Under the pieces are notes generated by a model that searched no databases, was not told the origin of the DNA, and was given only the letters and a program-made list of their open reading frames with translations. The position numbers were made by a program, and so were the translations under genes. Of a stretch of DNA of 64,000 bases, positions 34,758 through 45,817 are shown piece after piece. Location: the NCBI GenBank assembly GCA_900073065.1, contig FJOG01000044.1, positions 122,784 through 186,783 on the forward strand. The letters run 5' to 3'. The DNA is from Phialocephala subalpina. Lineage: Eukaryota; Ascomycota; Leotiomycetes; Helotiales; Mollisiaceae. The number at the start of each line of letters is the position of its first letter. Position 1 is the first letter of the stretch.

Positions 34758-36514
34758 ATGGACCTCGCATCGGTGCTCCGATCACTTCACGAGCTTTATG
34801 TCGCCTTCTTTTCGAGTCCCTTCACTTTCATTGGAACCGTCGTAGGGTACTTCATTGTGGTGCAATACCTGTCATACAGAAGACTCGCGCATATCCCTGG
34901 TCCTCGACTCGCAGCATGCTCCAACCTTTGGCTTGTCCGTGCCATCTGGGGGCAACAGAGTCATTTGGATGTTTATGAGGTCTCGAAGCAATATGGTATC
35001 ACAACCTTCCCCCCCCCCCAGCTTCGCAAACCACGATCGCTAACAGATATCCTAGGTCCTCTCACACGAATCGGCCCCAACGACCTCATCACCACCGATG
35101 TCGGTCTGATTCATCGCATCCAAGCAGCTCGTTCCCCATACAAACGATCGAGATGGTATCGTGGATTCCGTCTCGCGCCTGGAATCGACAACGTCCTCTC
35201 CCAAACAGACGACAAACTTCACACCAAGCGTCGGGCACAGCTTTCGCTCGGCTTCTCGCTCCACAACCAAGAATCCATCATCGACCGACATGTCGCTAAC
35301 CTTATCGCACTCCTTCGGACGAAGTACCTTTCGAACGAGGAACAAATCAAGATCGTGGATCTTGCCGAGAAGCTACAGTTCTTCGCTTTGGATGTGGTGA
35401 TGGACATTGCGACCGGGAGTCCATTTGGAGATTTGGTGCATGATGAAGATCGATATGAGTATCTGAAAAGCACGGCGGACTCACTACCAGCGATCGCGAT
35501 GGTCTCTTCTGTTCCATGGGCTGGAAAATTGTTGCAAAGCAAGTACATTGCCCGATTGATTGCACCGAAAGCGAGCGAGTACGGCATTGGCAAGATCGTC
35601 GAGCAAGTCCTCCCTCTCCCCAATTCATGAATACCTACTAACACGAGAGCAACAGCATCGCCAGTAAAATGGTTGCTGCAAGAATCGACGACAAGTCGAA
35701 AGCCGACGGGGAAGACATGCTTTCGCACTTCCTCTCCGCAGGCATCACACCCACCGAGTGCATCTACGAGTCCATGATCGCCATCCTCGGCGGCTCGGAT
35801 ACAATGTCCATTGCCTTACGCTCAGTCATGCTATTCACCATCACTAATCCACGCGTCTACAATATCCTTGTCTCCTCCATTCTAGAATTCTCCACATATC
35901 TTCCACCCGGCCTGATGATATCCTCAACAAACTTGAAACGAGTACCTTATCTCCAAGCAGTCATCAAGGAATCGCTTCGAATATTCCCACCGGGAACAGG
36001 ACAGATGCCCAAGATGGCCCCACGCGAAGGAGACACTCTGAACGGCATCAAGATTCCTGCATGGACGAACGTTGGCACAAATCCATGGTTCATCATGCGT
36101 GATCCTGCAAACTTCGGACCCGATGCTGAGATGTTCAGACCAGAGCGATGGTTGGAGGCAGATGAGAAGAGGTTGAAAGAGATGAATTATGTATGGGAGT
36201 TGGTTTGGGGATATGGGAAGTATCAATGTTTGGGAAAGCAGATTGCCGAGATGGAGTTGGGGAAAGTTGTTTTTGAGGTGAGCCTCCTGCACTGTCAGCT
36301 GCTGAAAAATCCTGGCTGGAGATTGGGCGTCAAGGCAAATATTGAAGGTGAGGTTCAAAGCAAGCTGACGCGCCAACAGTTATTGAGACACTTCGAGTGG
36401 GAGATTGTTGATCCTACGAAACCGATGGAGTCTCGAAATGTGGGCATCTGGATCCAGAAGGGGATGAATGTTCGTGTCACGGAAAGGGCTTTGGACGCGT
36501 CGCGGGAGAAGTGA
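34758..36514 (+). CDS. Cytochrome P450 monooxygenase
   Basis: Exons 34758-34995, 35056-35606, 35648-36277, 36380-36514; 517 residues. There is an N-terminal membrane anchor (~20-38, FIGTVVGYFIVVQYL), a proline hinge HIPGPRLAA, the I-helix GGSDT (~311-315), ExxR as ESLR (~371-374), PERW (~428-431) and the haem loop WGYGKYQCLG (~450-459) with Cys ~457. The layout resembles the pisatin-demethylase-like fungal group (YGPLTRIGPNDL). The first haem-loop position is Trp where Phe is usual. Intron 1 contains a run of ten C. Intron 3 (102 nt) has no stop and could be retained. ER-bound oxidation of a small molecule is expected; the substrate is unknown. Confidence 0.9.
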
Positions 36515-39500
36515 ACGTCTGGGTGATACGCTCAATGCCCAACGTGGAGCCCTCAGTTTGAATTTGAGAGTATCGGTACTGGTACTGTATCCTTCGATAC
36601 AGGAATCAACAGGAGGAGATTGTGATTATGGGAAGTGAGCATATAAGTTATTGCGGAGGGGCAGTTTGAGAGTAAAATATTTGCACCCGAGAGCTCCACC
36701 GTTGAGAATACCCTTAGCAAACATGCTCCTTAGTAATGCATTTGCTATTTTCTCGCCTTATTCAACGTCCACTCCTTTGCCAGTAATTTCTCAAACGCAG
36801 GTTGAATGCTGGCACATACTTCTTTTTCCCTCTACCGTTCGAAATTCATTTCTTAACCTCGAACTCTAGCTATATCCTCGTGTAACTTGGGTATAAGTAC
36901 CTCCTCATGCTCCCTTCTTTCTCAGCCATAAGTAATCGAGTTTGCGTCAAAACGTCAAAACCTCCCTAGCGATGCGAAGAAGCGACGGTCTACGCCTTGA
37001 TGTTGTGGCTTTGCTATATTTGATACTTATGAACTGGAAGACAACCTTGCTTGGGGCTGGGATGGTTTGAACCTAGGAGTGTTGGATCTAGTTCTGCTGA
37101 TGTGTGATTTGATGCGAAATCTAGGAGTTGGCAGTGGAGGGTTTTGTGACAGCGTGAATGAGTCTCCAAATCTGTCGAAAATATTCTTTATTTACCCCTA
37201 GTTGGAGGGAGGGGAGGATGGGAGTTGCTGTTTCACCATGACTGCAAATTTAATATAGCTTGGTGTATTTAGGGTTACTACCGCCGCCAGCGCATGAGGG
37301 TTCAGGGAATGTTGGGTAGTGTTGCCTGGGTCTTGTGGGATGGGGATGGGGAGTTTATATACTCCTCACACTGTTTGGAGGAGGCGCTGTGAAGATTCAC
37401 AAGGGATCTTTGGACTAGCTTTAGTCTCGACCGATCTTTGACCGGTGTTTACGCATAGATTTCACGGATATTTAAGCGCTTCCAAGTTTGAAGGCGAAAG
37501 AGTAAGCCAAAAAGAAAATGGAGACTATCGCAACACGCCTACACTTCTCAATTCTGAATAGAAGAAGGATGGTTCAGGCGTAATTGAACTCTGATTATAA
37601 GGACCTCGGGTGCGGTTTGTTGCGCCTTTTTGAAAGGAGCAGGCTATGGGGTCTGGAGCTGGAAAACCTGATGTTTCAGGTAGATTGGATGTTAGGGATA
37701 TTAGAGATGACGGCAAGAATGAAAATGTTAGTAAAATGTCCGGTCTCCTCCAGAACGTTGGCTTCGGTGGGCGCTCCGTTTCAAGGATTACAAAGGTTTA
37801 TTTTACCAAATTGTGTAAGGAAGAAATGAAGAGCATTTGATGCCGAAGTTCTCTTCGATCTTGGGAATATCTGCTATTGGTACCTGAGCTTCCACGTCTC
37901 AAGGCTTGATCTTTTTATACCTCACAAATAATTATTATGGATTTTGGTCTCGCCTTAATTTGGGCGCCTCGCTTTCGCGATTCCGTTTGATTTCAACCCG
38001 CTTCATGAGAAATCGAAGGGCCGGAGGGATTATCGAGGTATAAATACAGCTTTCACCAGCTGACTTCTATTAAGGAAAGCCAATACAATCATGTCTACGC
38101 AGCAAAGTTACAAGAGACGCCGTTCAAAAGCAATCGATAACCCCTCAAAAGAATTCCAGGTTGGTGAGGCAAGTGACTGCTTGCAAGTTGGAATCTTGAG
38201 CTTACAGTCCAGAGTCCAGGCCCTTCCATCACCGGTTCATCGAACCTTCCATAGAACATGACAATAGTCAAGGATGTGACAACGTTTAGCAGGAATGAAC
38301 TTAAGTGCTTGTCACTGAATCCAAGGCCAGGAACTGAGGTTCCCCGAGAAAGGGAAGAAGCAGACCCCGCAATAATGCCCGGAAGCCTAATAACTTTTAG
38401 GACGAAGGCTCTGCTCCAATGATATTGTCCTGACAATATAGCAAGCCATCGGTAGTGGTCCAGCTGGCAAAGAGTAGTCACCTTTTACACCCAAGTTTCC
38501 GCGAAGGCTTGGCTCTGACTGGAGACTGGATCTCTTCTTGTTGCGTTGAGAGTATTGTTGCAATCAAACATGATGTACAGTCGACGTTATGTCGAAGGAT
38601 GGAGGATCTTGAATCCGATCACTATATCAGAAGAGGCTCACCCTTTCGATTCCTCTTTTAATCTAAGATATCTTGTCTTGATAAGAAGTATCGACTTCCA
38701 TCATTTAATCACCTTGGGTCAAGGTCAGCCGAAGGAACAGAGCTGCTCCGAGAGCCCAGCTTAGGGGTTATGATCGTGAGCTCCTGGTTTGATCTCCAGG
38801 TGAGGTGACGGGAAAATTCAATTGAGATTGACAGCAATCGAGGGTTTAATAGCAAAAAATAATTCATAGATTTGGAGAAAGTTACGCTTGAGAGAGCGTT
38901 GGGACAGAACGGGAAGTTGAAACTTGGAGAAAGAGGAGGTCTATGGTGGAAAGAGGTCACCTCCCTGAGTACCCTTTTAGCAAAGCTCCAATATAGTTTC
39001 ATTAGAGACCAGGGGTTACTCGGTCGTATCTCACTAGCAAGTATCATGAACCTGTTATACTGAAGATCCTAGACTTGGCTATATTTGGATTTGAGACTTG
39101 CTTCGTTCTCTTCTGGAGACGGCCGAGCTTGAATTTAAAATACAATCAAGCATCCTCGGAAACTACCACCAATCCTACTCTAGTATATAAAATTTCATTC
39201 TCCATCTTTTTGATGAGCTCTAGCTGAAAAGTAAGGGAAGTTGCAGCGAGTGATGGTGTTCTGTCGGAAAGATTAAAGCTGACGATACTCTTCGGCTTTG
39301 CAACTCTCCAAGAAATACAATCGGGTCGCTCTCCATGCCTTCAAGTGCCTCCCTCAAGACTGCTCAAAGGCGTTCTAGATCCCAAAATTCATTGCCGAAG
39401 GAATAAAAAATTGACAATGGCGTCAAAACTAACAGCGAGGGGAGGGTCATTGAGATCTGGTCTTGAAGCATGCCGCTTGCTAATCCTGCTTCTGTGAGTT

Positions 39501-42139
39501 GGGAAGTAACAGGAGTCCTGCAGAATACTTTGAAATAATGTGTAGAGGTTATATCTCCCAGTGTGGATTTCATGTTCAAAAACTTCCAATGCTCTTTTTT
39601 GTTCATCTGGAGAGTTGGAAGGCGTAAAGGATGATGATATTTATACCTTGATTCAGTGACTAGCTACTAACTAGCTTTGAATTGCCTTGTAGCTTCCTAC
39701 TCCTTTCGCTAAGATTATGGGTATCAATAAACAGGACGTATACCGTTCAGTAGAGCGATGATAATACAATTGATTAGCATATAAGAAGACCCCCCTTTGG
39801 CTACAACTCATCTTACTAGGTTCACAACTTTTAAAGTACCCATGAGGTTTTAATCGATCGACCTGGGTATACAGTCAGGACCATTCACTCCGCTAGTACT
39901 AATGAGGGGGTAATCTGCTTCTTTAAGTCAGCCTACCTGAAGAGACAGAGTATTTATACTGAAATGGAACCATCCTCACTACTTGAACTACTTCCAGGAA
40001 GAAGCTCGATGAACCTAGTCTCAATTTGATTAGATTTCTCGAGTGAGAACTTGCCCTGCTACGGGTCAGGCTCCTCCCTTTCTGTCGGAAGAAAAGAGCA
40101 GGGAAGGAAGAAGAATTGTCTTTTCAACTAAGATAAATAGAAGCATGACTTAGCTCAAGATGAGATCAAGGAACAGTAGGTTTGGAAGGCAAGATTTGTT
40201 GTCCTCGATGGTAACCAGAAATGCAATTCCGGGATCCAGCGGTAGTATAGAGGAGCTTATACTCAGTGGTACGAGGCTGGGCCATTTCTGAGGATGTCTT
40301 CTAGTTTATCCTTGTAATACCTCTCATGGTAGATTAATAGTGTGTACAGAACGACAAAAGGGCTTTGAAGTTACGAGGTTCGAAAGACTAGAATGTACTC
40401 TTGGCAGATCCTTGTAGGCGGAAGTCTCGTAGGACAATGAAGCTCGTCGATAGCAGGAAATGCAGATTGAATCGCCAGGATACCATGACTTGTCGGACCT
40501 GCTTTCTTTCGCTGGACCGAGTTCTCACGGCAGTGAATTGCGATTTTATATCTGGAAGAAGATCAGTTACGAGTATAGCCGCTATCGAATGAAGATCTCA
40601 AGTGTGCATTTTGCTTCTTGCGTTCAAATTCTCATGCCTACCTTTGTTGGAGTCAACATTGCAAATATGGCATATAAATTAGCTTTCCAGGAGATCGAGA
40701 TGAGGTTATGAGCCGACAACAAGTCAGAGCTTGGTGTAGGGGGAATTTTGAACGACTCAAGAGTCATTAACGCCGACCATTGCTATAGCTAAGAGGCACC
40801 AGGATCAACTTCAGGCCACAACATGAGGCCATTACATGAGGACTGGAGTCTGCCGGAGAGATCTTTGATTTGAACCTGGAAGAGCGTCTGAGACGAATTG
40901 ACAGTATTGAAATATATGACAACAAGAACTGCAGGCCCGAGTTTGGAGCGCTGGCTAGGGGATTATAAAGCTCCCCTGGTGTCACAACTTTTGGCGAGAA
41001 GTTGGGCAACTCTGCATCAAGGAACACTAGCTTGCAGAAATCCTACTTCTATCCTGCGAAGTTGAACAAGTGTGCCGCAGGGCGGAGGTCTTTGATGGCG
41101 AAAGGCACTTATATACCCCGAAAGAGATTCAAAATCTAGTTAGGACGCAAAGAATCAACCTGACAATCAGTGATTGCTATCAAGTGGAATCTGAGGCGAA
41201 AACACAACTTTGAGAGGGAGTAGACTTCCCTGTATAAATACGATTCGATCCCGCGCAATGAGAGTTCAACAAGAGCACTCCGATGGATTCGCTCGCAGAC
41301 AGGACAAGCGGGTCGGTTGCAAAAGGTAGTACTGTACGCACTAGAATGAAAGCTTGCATATGTTTAAGAGATTCAGTGGTAGAAGGAAATATATCCCTCT
41401 GGCGTGGAGAGTCTTTGGCCCTTGCCACAAGTCGTCGAAAGAAGTGGGACATTGATTGACAATTCATTTTGAAGTGATAGTAGAACAACTTGAAGTAAAT
41501 CCAGTTCAAACATTTAGCATCGTGCAACTCCAAGTGCAGAACTTGTGGATTCTGTGAAGCACTTCTCGAACGGATTGGACGCGAGAACTCGTGATCTCGT
41601 GCCACCAAGATCCACCTAGCCCTTGAGCGGGAATCCATGTTGATCATTGCAAGCCTGAAGCTTCGAGATTCGTGGTTTTATACTGGAATACGGACGACCT
41701 AGTCATCCTCTCCTGTCTTGAGGGCCTGAAGCTGGGAATGCAGAGGCAAAGTCGTCGTTCCTTCCCCTGAAAATTTGTTTTCGTGTTGCATGAGGGGAAG
41801 GTCTCGTACTCGCCAAGATGTTCCTAAATTTATCGTCAAATTACCCCACACGCTAAACCCGCAGTGGACTACAGGCTCTCAAAGCCGGGGTTTCAGGGGA
41901 ACACGATGGTGGCGCGACCAAATCTGGGCAAATTTCGCGTTTCCCTGCAGTATCGTCGAAGCGTGGAAATTAAATACGAGGTCCAAGACTTCGACATCGT
42001 GAGACCTTCATCTCCCCATCTTTCTCTCTGTACTTTGTGCAACCACGCTCGTTCAGAAGCTTCACACTCGTTCAAACATCTGTGCATCAAAAGTTTTGTT
42101 TTCAAGTCCCGAAAAGTTCAGTCTCGAGTCAATATCAAA
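36515..42139. other. 5.6-kb gene-poor stretch
   Basis: No recognisable gene. Composition is ordinary rather than AT-rich. The longest frames are 41180-41647 (minus, 155 codons), 38095-38481 (minus) and 37646-37840 (plus, 64 codons, MGSGAGKPDVSGRLDVRDI). None shows a domain, signal peptide or splice-supported extension. The 64-codon plus-strand frame looks the most protein-like. The stretch may hold eroded genes or non-coding transcripts. Confidence 0.5.
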
Positions 42140-42753
42140 ATGAAGACCTCAACCATCCTCCTCGCGCTCGCCGCGTCCGTCTCAGCCAACGTCTTCCACC
42201 CACGAGCAGACACCACCTCCTCCCTCTCACCAACTACAACAACTTACTCCATCTCGCCGACCGCCTCCTGCCTCGCAGCCTGCAAAGCTGGAGACGTTAC
42301 CTGCCAAGCAGCATGCATTGGTTCCGCTCACCCCAACTCGTTGCAAGTCAACCAGACCGACGACTGTGTGTCGAAGTGTGACAAGGGGGATGGAAGTACG
42401 TCTGCGAACAATGCCTATGCGTCTTGTTTGAATGGATGTATCAGCAGTTATTATCCGACGAGTCAGACTGTGAGTGTGGGTGGGAGCAGTGCGACGAGTG
42501 TTGAGGCAGGGACTACGACAGGGACGGGGAAGGCTACTGGTGAGTGATGAGTTCTAACGAGCAGATGTTTGTGGAGTTGAATCGATGCTGATCAGACGAC
42601 ATAGGAACCGGAACAGCGACAACTGGAACGAGTGCGACTGGAACTGGATCTGCTGCCGCTTCGAGCTCGACTGGTGCTGCTGCGAATAATGGTCCATTCA
42701 TCGCTTCTGCGGGCAGTCTGGCGGGTCTCTTCTTGGCTTTCTTCGCCTTGTAA
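42140..42753 (+). CDS. Small secreted Cys-rich GPI-anchored protein
   Basis: Exons 42140-42539 and 42596-42753 (56-nt intron), 185 residues. Residues 1-18 are a signal peptide (MKTSTILLALAASVSANV). A Ser/Thr stretch follows, then four C-x3-C pairs (CLAAC, CQAAC, CVSKC, CLNGC) over ~70 residues, a Gly/Thr/Ser-rich linker, and a hydrophobic GPI-type tail (AGSLAGLFLAFFAL). The larger frame starting at 41864 is rejected because the signal peptide needs this Met. Probably a wall protein or effector-like surface protein. The eight-Cys pattern resembles small fungal wall proteins but does not match the CFEM pattern. Confidence 0.85.
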
Positions 42754-43310
42754 AGCCATCATGAGTAGACCACTATATACCCTTTTTACCCTGGAGTCTT
42801 GGGCTGGTGGAAAATAATGATAATACGGGCAGAGTTTTGTATGGGGCAGGATGGTGAGGAGAGGTGGGGGGAGGGGGGACACTGCTATAAGGCCTGATGA
42901 AGTATAGGTATAATGTTTGTATGTTTCGTGTGTTCACCAAAAGGCAAGAGCGTGTGATACCAGCCTCGGTCGCTTCTCTTTACTCAGGCCCACTTGACTT
43001 GCTAGCAGAGGGTACACGTTGATGTGGTGGCCCTCTTTGACGAGTGTCGAAACATTACTATGTCTTAGTTGATTCTGTTGCTTGGGAAATTTCAGTATGT
43101 TCGAAGTTCTTTGTTGCATATCAGTATCGATGTGCCTGCAGGTTCGGGGTACTTCTGTCATTGTCGAAGAATCCTCGAGATATGCATGCCACCGAGCATA
43201 TAAGGCAGGGTGCTAGGGAAGTCTTTTCGTGCAGTACTTTCATCTATCATCGCATCTTGACTTTTAATCTAGCATCTTTATCAATTCGAAGAATTTTTGC
43301 AAATTTTGCG
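42754..43310. other. Intergenic region
   Basis: About 560 bases between the Cys-rich wall protein and the FMO gene. A CATATAAGG at about 43198-43206 lies ~110 bases before the FMO start and may be its TATA box. Confidence 0.4.
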
Positions 43311-44876
43311 ATGGCTGCAGAAACCTCCATGGACTTGACGTCCTTGGGAGATTCTCTGAATGTGGTTCCAGCAAAGCCAAAGAAGTGGAGGTTTACATAT
43401 ACGCTCCGTAAGAAACGTAAGCCAACGAGAGTCGCAGTTATCGGAAGTGGTGTAGCCGGTTTGGCTGCAGCAAAGTGAGAATCCTTCCCTCCAGCCATTT
43501 CACGCTATCCACAACTAAAATGAATCAGATATCTACTAGCTGAGACTGAGGGAAGTACAGGCAACAAGTGGTTCGATGTGACAATTTTCGAACGACACTC
43601 CGAAGTGGCAGGAATCTGGAACCTTACTTCAGAGTGGACCGACAAGTTCCAAACGCCAATGTACGAGGGTCTCGAGACAAATGTCCCACGTACTTTGATG
43701 ACCTTCTCCGACTTCCCGTATCCAGAGGATGTTCCACTATTTCCTACCCACGATAGGATCAAGGAGTACTTGGAGAGGTATGCGGACGACATCCACGACC
43801 TCATCAGGTTCAATTCCGAGGTGATGATGGTTACTCGGGTCGCGAAAAACTACCAGAATAAATGGAGAGTTGATATCGAGAACAAGGGTGGGGAGGTGGA
43901 GAAGGACTTTTTTGATGCTGTTGTCGTTGCGACGGGCACTTTTGATAAGTTTTACTCACCTCCGGAGCACGACTTCGATGCTTGGGAGAAGGAGAATCCA
44001 AAGACCGTCATTCATTCAAAACAGTTCAAAAGGCCTCGGGACTTCGAAGGAAAGGTAGAAAGCTCTTCCAAAGTACGAATACTCTGTCAAAAAACTTTAC
44101 TTACCTCGTCATAGAAAGTGTTGATCATTGGTGGGGGACCTTCTTACTTCGACATCGGCAAGCGCATAGCCCCATGCGTCAAGGGGAAGCTTCTCGTTTC
44201 GACAAGGAAACCGATGCTCCGAGGCCAAATAAGCAATCCCGATCGTCACCGGAACATTTCGGATGTGAAATTTCTGAACCCCAAGTTACGGTCTATCTCT
44301 TTCATCAACGATGCGACTGAAAATAACATCGATATTATCTTGCTATGTACTGGCTACGAATACCAATACCCTTTCCTCCCGAGAGTGGAGATAGATAACG
44401 AAGGTCAGCGAGTTGTCGATCTCTGGGAGCACATGTTCTGGATTCCAGACATAACTTTGGCATTCGTCGGCCTCCCCAAGATGAGTGCCATTTTTACCGT
44501 TATTGAGGCACAGAGTGCCTACATTGCACGAGTTCTCGCCTGTCGATTAAGCACGCCGTTCAAGACCACCATGCAGCAACTAACCAACGAAGAACTCGAT
44601 CGCTGCATTGCCGGAGCAGCGGATAAAGAAGCCGCTTCCAAGAAGTTTCACCACTTCAACAACAGGAAAGACGAGCAGTATATCAACCGATTGTCTAACA
44701 TGTGCTTGGATGTTGATGTGAGCGAGCAGCGTGGGAAGCAGCCTCCACTGTGGGATGCTTACTTCGACTGGACTCGAAAGAATGGAGCAGCGATGAGAAC
44801 CGCGTTCTTCGAGAAGGAGGACAAGCACAATTTCACGACGCCCGAATCTCTTGGCTTCAAGTGCAAGCCTGAGTAG
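43311..44876 (+). CDS. Flavin-containing monooxygenase-like protein
   Basis: Exons 43311-43474, 43529-44054, 44115-44876; 483 residues. The FAD-binding motif VAVIGSGVAGLAAAK (41-55) is split by intron 1. FERHSEVAGIWN follows at the end of strand 2. FDAVVVATG is the ATG-type motif before the second dinucleotide site VLIIGGGPSYFDIGK (~232-246), where Tyr replaces the usual Gly after Ser. LLCTGYEYQYPF is the FATGY-like motif. An exact FxGxxxHxxxF FMO motif is not evident. Expected to oxygenate N or S atoms of small substrates using NADPH; the substrate is unknown. The start gives a 40-residue basic leader. Confidence 0.87.
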
Positions 44877-45817
44877 AAAATGTGAGAGAAGACAGCATAC
44901 GCCAGGTAGAAAGAGAGGAGGTGCGCTCCTGTTCACACTACGTGATAGAGTAGAATCGGGTTCTTACTAGGTGCACTTGCGTTGAAATCTCAATTAGTAT
45001 CAATTGTTGTCTCGCGAAGGAACACCCAGTCATTTCTTATCTATTCATACCTTCTTTCTTCTAGTTGTTGTCATCCTGAACTGAGTTTGAGAAGCTACCG
45101 AAACCACAGCCAATCACAAGACATCCGGGTCTAGCTTAGCTCTACCAACTAAACGCTAGCTCTGCCTGCCCCTTCCAACTTCACAGTCCGACACTCTTCA
45201 CCGCAACCACATGTGGACACGATGGCGTTACGTTGCGTTGCGTTCACAACTCATATCATACGAAGAGGATGGTGGGCATACACAATAATGTGCGTAAATG
45301 GTTCGGAAAGACGCGTGAGCTCTTTAGCGCCAGGCATTTTTCCAAGGCTGACACTCTGAGGTTGTAGTTAATATGTTGTTGAATGTTCGCGATTGAGAGA
45401 AGAAAGAGAAGGCGAAGCAACTTAATAGAAACACGTGATGGCAGACCAATCAAGAAAGTGGTCGATGGTGTCCGAATGAGGAAAGGCGCAGCAGCTACAC
45501 CAAGGGGCTGAGCCAAGCCATAATCATGCATCGCCTTTCCTCAACTCCCCAGCCTGGCCTCTTTCCCCTTCACTTCCGCCCGTCTCTCCATCATTCCGAG
45601 GACTCTTCCCAGTAGCAATCTTTACATGAACAATCTACTGCGTTGAAGATTGTATTGCGCCAGCCATCAGCCACACTCTGCCGTTTTGACGTGAAGATCT
45701 ACCCCGTAAGCGCCCTGAAGCTGCTTTCGAATCGGTCTCACTAGTGCCACCTGAGGAGGACGAGGGCCCATCTTTAGCAGCCAATTTGTGTCTCAAATTC
45801 TCAGAAACTTTGAGATC
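44877..45817. other. Intergenic, no supported gene
   Basis: About 940 bases without a credible frame. Upstream region of the large unknown gene. Confidence 0.5.

Noticed and set aside
34412..34978. 188-codon plus-strand frame overlapping the P450 start
   Set aside because: Different frame from the P450, which has clear family motifs and starts at 34758.
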